Source: Neurospora crassa OR74A (Eukaryota > Ascomycota > Sordariomycetes > Sordariales > Sordariaceae). Taken from it: DNA of 64,000 bases. A program made the position numbers and the translations under genes. Positions 34,328 to 45,362 of the stretch are shown here, one piece after another. The number at the start of each line of letters is the position of its first letter. Within the stretch, counting starts at the first letter, position 1. The stretch lies in NCBI RefSeq assembly GCF_000182925.2, contig NC_026502.1, positions 3,844,001-3,908,000 of the forward strand. The letters are read 5' to 3'. Under the pieces are notes generated by a model. It made no database searches and had not been told where the DNA came from. It worked only from the letters and a program-made list of their open reading frames with translations.

Positions 34328-36162
34328 CTAGGTGCTTCCATCGACGTGCTCCTCTGCATCGTCGGCTTCAATCAATTCACTCCCATTTAGCGGGAAGCGG
34401 GAGAAGATCAGGACACTTGCTGCAAGCATGGCAAGAATCTGGAGCTCATGTCAGTTCCATGTCGTAATTCGCAAGAAACAACATGCAATAAACTCACCGC
34501 ATTGCAATAAAACGTCAAATGAGGCTTCCCGGCCTCTGCCAAGGCAGCAAACACAAAACCAAAGAAACCCTGCGTCGCCAACCGTCCAATGTTCTCAACC
34601 AGCGTCAACGCATTCAGCGCATCGGCCCTTTGTGAAGGCGAGCACATCTCTGTCATGACACCCTTTGCCGCCGGGGCAGTGCCACTCGCAAACGGCAACA
34701 TGGCCGCAGCCAGGTAAATGTGCCACTTTTTGGTCGCCAGCGCGGCGCAAGAGGTCAGCAAACCATCGGCGACCAAGCTCCAACGGAGGAAGAAGAGATC
34801 AAAGTGGGTGTCCTCCGTCTCCGTCGGTGGCTGCGTGACCATGGGCTCTTCTTCGGCGTACGTGCCCATGGGAGCCTCCAGTTGCTCGGGTCGGATGAGC
34901 AGGCCTTGGGTAGCGGGATCCCTTTCGTCGGAAATGGAGTCACGGCGCGGCTGGCGCTGGGATTGCCGCTTGGCGTACCATTTCCGACCGGAGGAGATGA
35001 TGCGCGGAAAGAGGAGGATCAAGAAGACGGCGCGCATGAGGGCAAACTCGGACATGAGCCAGCCGTTGTCGCTTTGGCGGAACCCAAAAACGGCCGTGGC
35101 GTACATCTGGATCAACATGGCAGCGAAGTCGGTAGCCAGCACACCCAAAAACACACCCGTACACAGGATCAGCACGCCAAAATGCTTGATCTCCTTCCCG
35201 CTCCTCAACCTCACTCTCTGCGGCGCCAACACCTTCAAGGGCGCAAAGAAACCGGCAGCCACCCCCTTTGCCTTGGACCCGGCCTTCTTCCCGCCCGCCA
35301 TGCTCTCCGGGCTGACGTACGGTAGCGCCAACTGCACATATGCCGTCGAGATCAAAAACGCAACAAAGGCCACCTCGAACGGCCTCCGGATCCCCCACGC
35401 ATCACCAATCATGCCGCCTGTCAGGTAGCCGACCGCCTGGCCCAGCATGAAACAGCCCTGCAGCATGCCAAAGACGGGCGTCCTTCTCGCGGGGGAGACC
35501 ACCTCACCGACGATGATGTTGATGATGAGGATGTACCCCACGGGCCCGCCCAAGACGGTGATCAACTGGGTCGCCTGGAAAATCACGATGCCGGACCTGC
35601 CGCCAGCCAAAACACCCAGGATCTGGGTCAGCACGCGGATGGCAGGGACCAAAACCTGGGCCATCAGGGCCAGTCGCGGGCCGATTTTCTTGACGAGCCA
35701 GCCGGCAAAGAAGAGGTTGACGGTGCCGCAGATGGTGGTGCTCATGGCCAGAAAGGAGAAGTCGGTGGCGGTGCCGGCGGCGATCTCGTTACGGCTGCAT
35801 CGGTCACCGGACCCGGCGTAGGGAGGGTGACGGGTGTAGAAATCGTCGCATTCCATGAGGTAGAAGACGTAGAAGATGGGGACTTGGGTGAAGGAGAAGG
35901 AGGTGGTGATGAGGAAGGCGGCGAGGAGGATGCGGGTCTCGACGTGGAGGCGGGTGAGGAGGGTGAGGGGGTTGAGTGACCATTGTTTTTCTTTATTGAC
36001 ATGGTGATGGTTATCGCTGGGGGTGTTTTCGGTGTCGGTGTCGTTTGAAGATAGTGATGATGATGATGATGATGATTGACGACTGTTAGCGCTGTCATTC
36101 ACACTACTATTGTTCCCGGCTGTCCCATTTGGGAGCAGCGGCGTCGTCTCGTCGGCAGCCAT
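34328..36162 (-). CDS. MFS transporter
   Basis: A membrane transporter of the major facilitator superfamily. Two exons (36162-34498, 34438-34328) with a 59-nt intron (GTGAGT...CTCCAG) encode 591 residues. The N-terminal 60 residues are polar and Ser/Asn/Asp-rich, then about twelve hydrophobic segments follow. Motif A appears as AGWLVKKIGPRLALM after the second segment. A long charged cytoplasmic loop, rich in Arg, Ser and Glu, separates the two halves. Exon 2 completes the last helix (ILAMLAASVLIFSRFPL) and an acidic tail, so splicing is needed for a full last segment. It resembles fungal carriers related to proton-coupled folate/TetA-like groups. It could export or import a product of the adjacent oxidases. 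The substrate is unknown. Confidence 0.9.
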
Positions 36163-37834
36163 TGAGATGCCAGTTCACCGAGAAAGCAGTCAATGGCTTG
36201 GTTTCAAGGATGCTTTCGGTCCCGAAGATGTGAGATGTTTGCTTTTAGGTTCAGATCAAGAAATTAAGTGACGGAGGGGGGGAGGGATGTGCAAGGTTTT
36301 ATCGGATTCGGGCAAAGACAGGAATAATAAATGAATCAGTCATAACGCCGAAGCCGAGAGGGGATCAATGCTGGGCGGGCGCTTATCCGGGTCGGGGATC
36401 CGATCACGTCAGTAGCACAAGTGAGATAGATACTGACATAAGCCGCCGGCCCGGAAGAATTATCGCCGTTCGGGAGGTTGGAGGTCAGACATGGACAGTG
36501 AGGGGCATTTAGGTTGAAAGGGAATGTTATCGCGACGGATATGGAATTGACGCCAAACCGACATCGGCAGGTGATAAGAGTGTTATACAAAGGTGTTTGT
36601 CACTAACACAAGTCACCGCCAATGGTGGCACTCTTTTGTTAGTGCATAAATCGCTGGGGTAACAAAACCCGGGCCGCCGGTGTGACTCCCTCCCCCCCAC
36701 AACGGAACCGCCCGTGGTGAGTCGACCCACGCCGTCCGCAACACCTCGGCCCGGGCGGGTGCCGTGTGGGGGCTCTCCCTACCACATTGTATACTCCCCA
36801 CTCCCCCGTCTCCCCGTGTAACGTCCTCTCTTCATCCATCAACATTTTATCTTCTTCCAACGCAGAACTTCCACTTCATGTCGACTTCCGTATCTTCTGA
36901 TTCCATTGACCTGTCCGTCACTGTGCTCGATGCGACCCTCCCACATGAACCGACCCGTCACCATGGCCTTCTCGCAATCTCAACCGATTGGCGTACTCAC
37001 CGGCGTTAGCTCTGGTATTTCATCCTCAAATATTCTCCGTTTGGCTGATGAGAACGGACCCGAGCCTCCGAAAGACTCCACCGTGCTGTTACCTACGATG
37101 ACAACAATACAAAATTGGTCGAGAAATTGCCGTGACAGATGGAATGGAGGGGACAATCTCATCGACTACGTATACGGACTGTCAATGTTTCCCCATACCA
37201 ACAATATGTATCGGTTTGTAGAGTAATAAGCAGGAAAACAACATGCTTCTCTGAGGACGGATACAAGTCGAGAGTGAAACACAGAATGAGTTCACCAACT
37301 ATAATATCGACGGCCCAACAACCTGGTTGGATATCATCACGGCGCTTGGGAGCTGAGCTGAGATGACTGGTTACCAACTTGTGCCAGCATTCCATCTTGC
37401 GTGTCCCAACATGCTGGAACTGGCTACGATCCCGAACCGATGCCAGACTGGACCTCGAGTGACTGCCTGGAAAGCAACTGACCCAATGGGGCAACGCAGA
37501 AATGGGGAGCTGAGTGAGCCCTTGTTCACACCCTTCACTGACACGGTCGGCTGCGGTCAAATCGAATCCAGTCGTTTGCTTTCCCAGGATATCTCAGGTC
37601 ACCGACATTAGCGGTATCAGCCCGTATGAGCAAACACATTGGGTGGTGCAGGTGTGAAGGGGTCTATTGTTTACCCAAATCGGCACTTGGACTTCGATAG
37701 TGATGCGCCGTGGAGATATCACATATCACATCCTCTGGGGGTCGACTACTTAGTCTGCCAGTAGCCGCTCTTCTTTGGATTTGTTCTGTTCTTCTGTTTT
37801 CATCGACAGCAACAGCAACAGATTAGTCACCATC
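36163..37834. other. Divergent promoter region between MFS and FMO-like genes
   Basis: About 1.7 kb, shared upstream region of two divergent genes. No coding frame of note. A GC-rich stretch lies near 36665-36760. Confidence 0.5.
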
Positions 37835-39688
37835 ATGATCGACATCCTCATCATCGGCGCCGGTCCTAGTGGCCTTTGCGCTGCCAAAACGTTTCTACAA
37901 CACAACCCAACCAGCAACATTGTCATCCTCGACAGCCACTCGACCGTAGGAGGCGTCTGGTCCAAGGAGAGACTCTATCCCACCCTCCGAACCAACAATC
38001 TGTATCCTACCATGGACTTTAGTGATTTTCCCATGAAGGACGTTGGCATCGGCCGTCCAGGACATCACATCACCGGCGAGGAAATGCATGCCTACCTGAC
38101 CGCGTACGCCCACCACTTTGATCTGATGAAACGAATCCGCTTCAACACTCGAGCTGTCCGAGTTCATCAAGTTCAAGAAGAAGTAACCCTTAACAGTGAC
38201 GCCAGCTGCTGGAAGGTAGAGGTAGAGGTAGACGTACATGAACTGGGCAACCCGACCACAACAGTAACACTAGAAACCAACAAACTCGTCATGGCCACCG
38301 GCATCCTCGGCGTCCCCAACATGCCCTCTCTCAAAGGCAGCGAAACCTTCGACGCACCCCTTTTGCACTCCTCCGCCCTCGGGCCTCGCTACCAAGACGT
38401 CCTCCAAAACCCCCACATCAACCGCGTCGCCGTCCTCGGCGGCTCCAAATCCGCCTACGACACCGTCTACCTCGCTGCCACGACCGCCCACAAAGTCGAC
38501 TGGATCATCCGCAAATCCGGCCGTGGTCCCTCATGGGTCTTTCCCTCCCACACCAAGATCGGCCCCTTCAAAGCGTGGCGCGAGAAGCTCGTCACTCGAC
38601 GGATTTTCACTTTCATGTCTCCTTGTGTTCTTCCCGACCACTCTGGCAAACACATCAGTTGGATCCGCGACTTTTTGCATACCAACAAGGTCGGAAAAGC
38701 CATAACGAAAAGCTTCTGGAAGATCTTACACGCCGATACCATCCGAGATTGTCGTTACCGCGAAGGAAAAGACAACAAGAACTTTGGTGTGCTAGAACCG
38801 GAACACAGCCCTTTTTGGTACGGGACCAGCTCGGGGACGCTCAACTACGAGCAGGACTTCAAGGCCTTAGTCACCAGCGGCCAAGTGACTATCCATCGCC
38901 AAGACATTTCTCATCTCAGTCCACACGCCATCCACTTTCTCGCCGCCGATGATGCTGGTAAAGAAACCCTGGCCGTCGACGCCCTCATTTGCGCAACAGG
39001 ATACGCAGCCACCCCACCCGTTGACTTCTTTCCTCCGGAACTACACTTCCAACTCGGCATCCCCACCACGCTCGACTCCCTCTCCGACGAGGAAAAAGCC
39101 ATCTGGGCGACCTACGACCAAGAAGCAGATGACCTCATAACCAAGCAATTTCCCCAACTCATTCCCCTACCACCACCCCCCAAGTCCAAATCCAAAGAGT
39201 CCCAAGACACCAAAACATACACCCCCTGGCGTCTCCACCGCGGTATCGCCCCCCCAGGCCCTCCAACCCTCACAACAGCCCGCAGCATCGTCTTCCTCTC
39301 CATGCACAGCAACATCACCAACATCCCCCGCATCGAACTCCAATGCTTATGGTCCCTCGCCTACTTCCACGACAAGTTAATCAAAGTATCTAATTCTCAA
39401 GTTCACAAGGACACCGCCCTGTTCCAGCGATGGTGTCAGCTTCGATCTCCCCTGGGACACGGGAGGCAGTATCCTGACTTGAACTTTGATCAGCTGCCTT
39501 ATTGGGATTGGTTGGTGGCTGATTTGGGATTAAAAGTCAGGAGGAAGAAGAGTGTTTGGAAAGAACTAGTTAGTCCGTATGGGAGTGAGGATTATAGGGG
39601 GTTGGTGGAGGAGTGGATTGAGAAGTACGGAATCCATAAGGGGGAGGGGAGTGAACAGGAGAGGAGGGAGGGCGAGAAAAGACTGTGA
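37835..39688 (+). CDS. FMO-like FAD-dependent monooxygenase
   Basis: A single exon of 617 residues from the ATG at 37835. An in-frame ATG at 37775 is possible, but the Rossmann strand (MIDILIIGAGPSG) should start the protein. Residues 8-13 are GAGPSG for FAD. WSKERLYPTLRTNNLYPTMDF is the usual FMO segment after the first fold. The FMO fingerprint F-x-G-x3-H is degenerate here (FDAPLLHSS, with Ala for Gly). The second dinucleotide site is also altered (LGGSKSAYD). The later motif ALICATGYAATPP is intact. The family oxygenates N, S or carbonyl carbons; with a changed fingerprint the reaction cannot be predicted. It diverges from the MFS gene and converges with a broken FAD oxidase. Confidence 0.88.
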   Translation: MIDILIIGAGPSGLCAAKTFLQHNPTSNIVILDSHSTVGGVWSKERLYPTLRTNNLYPTMDFSDFPMKDVGIGRPGHHITGEEMHAYLTAYAHHFDLMKRIRFNTRAVRVHQVQEEVTLNSDASCWKVEVEVDVHELGNPTTTVTLETNKLVMATGILGVPNMPSLKGSETFDAPLLHSSALGPRYQDVLQNPHINRVAVLGGSKSAYDTVYLAATTAHKVDWIIRKSGRGPSWVFPSHTKIGPFKAWREKLVTRRIFTFMSPCVLPDHSGKHISWIRDFLHTNKVGKAITKSFWKILHADTIRDCRYREGKDNKNFGVLEPEHSPFWYGTSSGTLNYEQDFKALVTSGQVTIHRQDISHLSPHAIHFLAADDAGKETLAVDALICATGYAATPPVDFFPPELHFQLGIPTTLDSLSDEEKAIWATYDQEADDLITKQFPQLIPLPPPPKSKSKESQDTKTYTPWRLHRGIAPPGPPTLTTARSIVFLSMHSNITNIPRIELQCLWSLAYFHDKLIKVSNSQVHKDTALFQRWCQLRSPLGHGRQYPDLNFDQLPYWDWLVADLGLKVRRKKSVWKELVSPYGSEDYRGLVEEWIEKYGIHKGEGSEQERREGEKRL

Positions 39689-39966
39689 AAGTGGTGGTTG
39701 ATGAGCGAAAAGTGGGATGCTGAGGTAGGATAGTGGATTAAAATTTATGGTTGGGTCAAGTGATGGTTGAGAGATGATAGGTACTTGGCCGGTTAAAGTG
39801 CCTGTGGTCACATAAGGGAATTTAATTTCAGGAAGCTTGGGTGAGTCGTTTGTATCATGGCAACTTTACCGTCTTTGTTCGATTGTTATATATGCATAGA
39901 GGTATCAACTAACACTGCCACAAAGATCACCATCAGTGCATAATGAAACGCACATCAACACGATTT

Positions 39967-42016
39967 TCAAAGCTTCTTACAAAGCCTAGTGTTGAACTCA
40001 ATCTCCTCCCAGTTTTCCGTGCCAGGGGTAGACACGGCATAAAAGACACCCAAAGGATCCCACTTCTTGCGCAGCTGCTTGAGTCTAGGGTAGTTGGAGC
40101 CCCAGAAGTGACTCTGCCAATTAGGCTGGAAGGGATCAGCCTGTATTTTTCACTGGTCAGTAATATCCTCATCTCATTAGTACTAAGCAAAAAGTACCGG
40201 CCACAACTTACTTCATTAACATAAGTAGCCCCACTTCTCGACGCATTCCTTAACCCTTCATCCATATTATTCGTCAAAACATTTTGCAAATCCTTCTTGA
40301 CCGCCAGGCTGGGATGCTCCGGGCTCGGCAAAACAGCAATCACAAAGTCCGTCGCGTTCCTCCACGCCGGATGAGCCGCCGCTGTCGAAACGGAAACGTT
40401 GTGCCCCCGGGTTGAACAAATGTCCAACCATGCCGCCAAACAAATCCGGTCTGCCAGCCGGGCTGACCACGTTCTTCATAGCGGTGATGATCTCGTCATT
40501 CCGGTTAGCAACAGCATCGTGGTTGAACATCCACCCGCCCGTTAACGCCGTCTGGCCAGCTTTCTCAGCCTCAAACAGGTCGATATAGAGATCATACAAT
40601 GTGGGGGAACTCCGTGAATGCAGCCTTCGTACGGGATACGGGCAGCAGCGAACTCATCGAGCATATGGGTCTAAGAATGTTCTCGAGCTGGAACTGGTCC
40701 TTGCCAATAGCCACGAATGGGCGGACGCGGAACTGGCCAGGGAAGATCTCAAAGTAGGTGTAGACATACAGCCCGTTGTCAACAAAGTGGTGGTTGGCGT
40801 ACTTGTGAAAGATCTTGGGTTCCTGCCCAGATGACCTCGTTATCGGACTTGACGTGTGCGTGGTGGTGTTAAGGTACGTACAACGTGGCGCCCGCGGCTG
40901 GCAAGTCAGGGAAAAGTCTTGACGGTGGTGGAGAGGATGACACCATACGCTACGATGCCGGGCCGCCTCCCCTCAGAGCAAAGAAGAGGTCGGGGTCTTG
41001 CCCGTTCGTTGGCGTTGACGATCAGACCCGAGGCGGTGATCACTTTCAAGTTGAGCACATTGTCGACGGCCAGTCCCTTGAGAGTCGTCCAGGGGCCGTG
41101 GCCGCCGCCTTGGATGACATAACCCGCCGGAAAGACCGACGGTGGCGCATTCGCCTGTTACGAGCGCCATGGGCGGGTTCAAAGCGTGGCCTGCCTTGAG
41201 AATGTCGCCGCCTTGCACGCCGGCGCCCATGGTCACGGCCGGACCGCGATAGGAGCCGGGACCGGTGTACTTGTCGGTCCATTTGAGGGATTGGAAGCTG
41301 TGCGTGTTGATGATCAGGGAGCCGTAGCCGACGGAGCGGCCGAGGAAATCGTGCCCCGTGTTGCGGACGATTAGGCGAAGGTTGTTTCGGCGCGCAAAGT
41401 TGACGCCGGCTTGGATGTGAGAGGCTTTGGTTGCCATGATCACGTAGACGCCGTAGCTTCCAAGGGTGCATGGGTCGGAGGGGTTCGAGGTGGGACGGCA
41501 GGTGTCGTTGGTGAAGTAGGTCCAAAGGCCATCGGCCGGTTTTTCAACCCTGGAGTTTTGTCAGTTCGGTTCAAGAGTTGGGGGTGTGTGATATGGATGG
41601 GTAACATACGTCCACTGCTCGTTGACAAGGTTCTCCTTGGCATCAGCGCATGCCGCCTCATCGTAGGTCTGGATGGTGCCAAAGGGTCCGTCGAAGGTAT
41701 TGTGGCAGACAGCACCGGCAGGGACGTTGACACGAAGAGTGCCATCGACTGTCCTGTTCAGGCTGTTCCACTTGTTGGCGGAGGGCCAGCATGGACGGCC
41801 AGGATAGCATTTACATCCGTACTTCTGGCCATTGTACGTGGTGGGGTCAAGTCTCGCGGCGTCGTTCCAATCCAAGATGGAGTCGAGGATGACTCCCTTG
41901 GTCGACTCAATCTGGGCCGTTTGGGCTTCTGTCTGAATGTCTTCTTGCCCGACTACTTGGGAAGTGAGGAGGGAAAATACGGCGGCAGCTGCTCCAAGGG
42001 AAGTTTGCCACATCAT
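39967..42016 (-). pseudogene. Berberine-bridge-type FAD oxidase with multiple frameshifts
   Basis: The reading is a secreted FAD-linked oxidase (BBE-like). Exon 1 (42016-41610) gives a signal peptide and CKCYPGRPCWP. Exon 2 from 41549 has the FAD-binding region with VRNTGHDFLGRSVGYGSL. A last exon (40140-39967) ends with the conserved WDPLGVFYAV segment. Introns at 41550-41609 and 40141-40211 are normal. Between about 40405 and 41122 the frame is broken by some nine single-base indels: insertions near 41122, 41004, 40911, 40818, 40620, 40609 and 40405, deletions near 40962 and 40669. An in-frame TAA at 40869-40871 follows the fourth. Each shift restores homologous-looking protein in the next frame. 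It may be a recent pseudogene or poor sequence in this patch. I recall an intact orthologue in N. crassa (NCU08750) but cannot confirm it. Confidence 0.85.
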
Positions 42017-42452
42017 AATGGCTGGCCGAGAAGGAAGAAAGGACCGGAGAATCAAGGGGCGTGCCGTCTCAGTTCCAATCTTCCTCCCGGGGAAGAGGGA
42101 CATTCTCTGGGTTTATGGTATCAATCCGTCCTTCCCTCCTCTTCAACCCAGATCTCAACCTTTTCCCGTTCAGTTTCCAGTTCAACTCCAACCAGAGACT
42201 CCTTCCAGAATCTGGAGTCTAGAATCCAGCCCCATTGGATTCCCCCGCATCCGACGCTCGTCGATCTGCCCATTCTCCGCTTCGCTAAAGAAGATGTGCA
42301 TGCAACTCTCTCCATTCTCTCCATGTTCTTCCAGCTCGCCAAGCCTTGGTACCTACATGTTCGGAAGTGTTCCCGGACCGCCGAGTGTAGCGTACCAATC
42401 ACGATGAGGTCAGCTTACCATTGGAGTGCTCGATGAGGTTCAGATGATGCAT
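42017..42452. other. Upstream flank of the broken FAD oxidase
   Basis: About 0.4 kb, likely the promoter region of the oxidase. The right end is truncated by a MITE. No other feature was seen. Confidence 0.4.
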
Positions 42453-42454
42453 TA

Positions 42455-42796
42455 CAGTAATGTGCCCTGTAAATGCAAGTGGGGCGTGCAGCCGATTTCC
42501 TTGCATTTATTGGGTCCTAGCATTTATTGGTATGGGAGTAGGAGGCTTGTGACTGCTAGTAACAGCCCTGATAAGGGGTCCTGATAGCTGGTGACAGCCC
42601 CGATATGGGTAACAGGGGTGCTACAGCCCCTTGTAAACTACCCTAGAAGCTGCAAATTTATATGGGCGGGCCCGCTGGTGGCTAGCACTTAGCAGCTAGC
42701 AGGCATACCATACTAAAATAATCCGTGCAGCGAAATTTCTAGCATTTGTTGGGTATTTGCATTTATTGGGTCTAGCATTTACAGGGCACATTACTG
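42455..42796. mobile_element. Pogo/Fot1-like MITE, 342 bp
   Basis: Perfect terminal inverted repeats of at least 22 bp (CAGTAATGTGCCCTGTAAATGC at the left, its reverse complement at the right) are flanked by TA on both sides (42453-42454 and 42797-42798). CAGT ends with a TA duplication are typical of the pogo/Fot1 branch of Tc1/mariner. Subterminal copies of a GCATTTATTGGG motif lie inside both ends. No transposase is encoded. The perfect TIRs suggest a recent insertion untouched by RIP. Confidence 0.85.
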
Positions 42797-42798
42797 TA

Positions 42799-43597
42799 AC
42801 TCGTGGTGCGCCGGCGGATGTAACTGCAACTTGCTACATTGAGGGGTCCGCCGGTGGGGGAAGGGGGGGGGGCCGACGGGACGGGAGGGCGGATGAGGCT
42901 ATTCATAGAGTGGCGCCGGTTATCATTCGAATTTGGATTCGTCCAAATGCTTGTGTGTCTGTGCGCTACCATACCTCTAGGTATGCATTTCGGGCCTGTG
43001 GCTGAGTGGTGCTTGGCTTGTCATGATCTAGAAAAATTACAGTATTGTTAGCTGATTTTTAGTTTCTTCTTTCTGCCGTTAACAGATGTCTTTAATGGTC
43101 TCCGACTAAGTAGTCTAGTCGCCTGAAGATTCATTGTATCCTATCATCCTCCACCGCAACGGTAGCCACGGCACTTATCGGAGAAGCACCTTCCCTCCGT
43201 ACCTAATTACCAGCGACAAAACAAGCAAGCATTGACTCCTTTCACACCATCGAACATTATGAATAAACAGAGAACCATGATCTGACCCGGTGTGGGTTTC
43301 AGAGGGAATCGATAAGTACTTGTATACCTCAACGTTCTTCCTGTTCATGCTCGCCCACTGCCAGTACCCCCCATCCCCCCTACATCTCAAGCACAAACTG
43401 GCTAGAGCCAAAAGGGAATTCGCCTAGTGGATTCTCTTCGAGATCAAGTCTGAGAACCTCAAGTGAACGATGTTGGTCGGCTAGGTTGTTGATGATGAAT
43501 TGCAACTTCGTCATCCTATTCAAACAGCAGAGAGAGGGGCCCCCTAAACACCATACTATACCTCAAGGCTGAAAAGCCATCGACAGCGGCTTTCATT

Positions 43598-43646
<49 letters not shown>

Positions 43647-45009
43647 CTTTTTCTTTTTCTCTAATGGCATATGTGCTTGGAAGGTTTGATACACTCACTT
43701 TACCTTTGCTTTCCCATCGACCATTTCCCAATCAACCCCTCCTACTTACCTCCCTTACACCCCCCCACTCCAACCTCACTCGCTCCCTTCAGTCCTCTCT
43801 CTCCCTTCTACTACCTACCTACCTACCCACCCAGTAGAGGTATATCTCTACCCTGTCCACTCACCTCACCCCACCTCACCTCACCTCACCTCAACTCACC
43901 TTAACTCACCGCCCGCCGCGGCCTTCAGGACCTGAGGTTCAGGAAGTTCAGGAGGTCCATCAACACACCGCCCGATACTTGTCTTGTCTTATCTACCATG
44001 TCTCAGACGGAACGGATTGATCCGTATTGGAAACTAGCGTACCTACCACTGGCATCAACCAGATTCTGTGTGGGATGATTTTGCATGAAGGTGTGTGGAA
44101 ATACTGTCATTCCGGGTGGGACTGAGTGGGTGAATGGGTGGATGGGAGATTGAAAGTGTGTAGGTGTGAGGGCGTGGATCTCCAAGTTCGGATAGTCATT
44201 GTCAATGTCCCTGTGAATGTCAATGAGAGAGGCGGGTCCTGTGCCTTCTTGTCTCGGACTAACAGCCTTATGATCTCTGTTGGCGTTTCCAAAACCAGGG
44301 GGGCCGGCGGGAGAGACTGCAGTGGTTGGTGACGAGGAGTAGTGTAGAGGGGAGGTGCCCGTGGACAAGATACCTAAGTATGGTAGGTGTGTATTTGTTG
44401 CGATAGTCGGAGGAGGGAGGGAGGGAGGTGTAAGGGGATGATGGTAGGTAGGTAGGTAGTCGAATGGAAAACGGGGCCTGGACTAAGTTGAGAGAAAACT
44501 GAAAGAAGGGAATGATCAACTCGATTCAAGGGATCCAAACTAAACGCGTGATGAATTATTGTTGGAAGGACAACGAGTAGTGTAAGAAGTGTACCTACAC
44601 ACCTACTAATCGTGGGTTAGACGGTATGTATGTAGTGGGTACCCAGACTATGTATAGTGGGTAGTGGAAGTTCCTCCTTATGAGGTGGGATGGATGGTGG
44701 AGTAACAGGGAACCTCGGTTGATCCGTCAGGGGAGGGATCCGTTAGGGGAGGGCCGGGGATGCTTCCGTGGACCTTGATAGGGGCGGATTATCTTTGCGT
44801 CCCTGTAGTGTATGACCGTTGGACAAACTTAGATCCGGCAGCGGGACTGAAGTGCGGGAACTGAAGGGAACCTAACTTTGAAAGAAAGTGAGTCCACAAA
44901 AAAAACGAAAATATAGAAGTGATCAGCGCGACCTGGCCTCCTCCTCCTAAGGCGGGCTATAGACAGACTACCCCCCTTCCCTATATCTAGACTACTTAAC
45001 CGTATTGAG
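42799..45009. other. Gene-poor, repeat-rich approach to the AT-rich block
   Basis: About 2.2 kb with no convincing gene. It holds a T46 run, CACCT repeats near 43862-43895, CTAC/GTAG runs near 43810 and 44444-44459 and a G-rich stretch near 42848-42870. A 121-codon minus frame (44368-44003), rich in Pro, Ser and His, has no known domain. Base composition falls sharply at about 45,010. Confidence 0.45.
43601..43646. repeat. Poly-T tract (46 T)
   Basis: An uninterrupted run of 46 T, the longest homopolymer in the window, followed by CTTTTT units. It lies in non-coding sequence. Confidence 0.9.
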
Positions 45010-45362
45010 CACACATTTCATATAAAATCAATAAATCCTATATTTCGTGACTTTTCACCCGCCAAGCCACTAGAACCCTCCCTACACCCCCATAATCGAC
45101 TGCCGGGACTAGCCCGGTATTTCAAACAGCGCTATAATATACTAGGTATAGTTACAATATAATTCGCCCTATAAAGTGCCCTATAAATCTACGGTCGCTA
45201 GTGTATATATTAGTAAAATTAATCCCATACACTCAATTACACTTAATTACATTCAATTACCTATATTAGTGTATATTTAAGCTAGCCTTGTAGATTACCC
45301 TACAAGACACCCTACTTACAACTATAACTATACTCCCCCCCCCACCTCCACCCCCTAATAAA

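Noticed and set aside
34718-35428. 236-codon plus frame
   Set aside because: It is antisense to the MFS transporter.
44003-44368. 121-codon minus frame, Pro/Ser/His-rich
   Set aside because: Codon use is only mildly biased and there is no domain or homology; kept only as a note in the intergenic entry.
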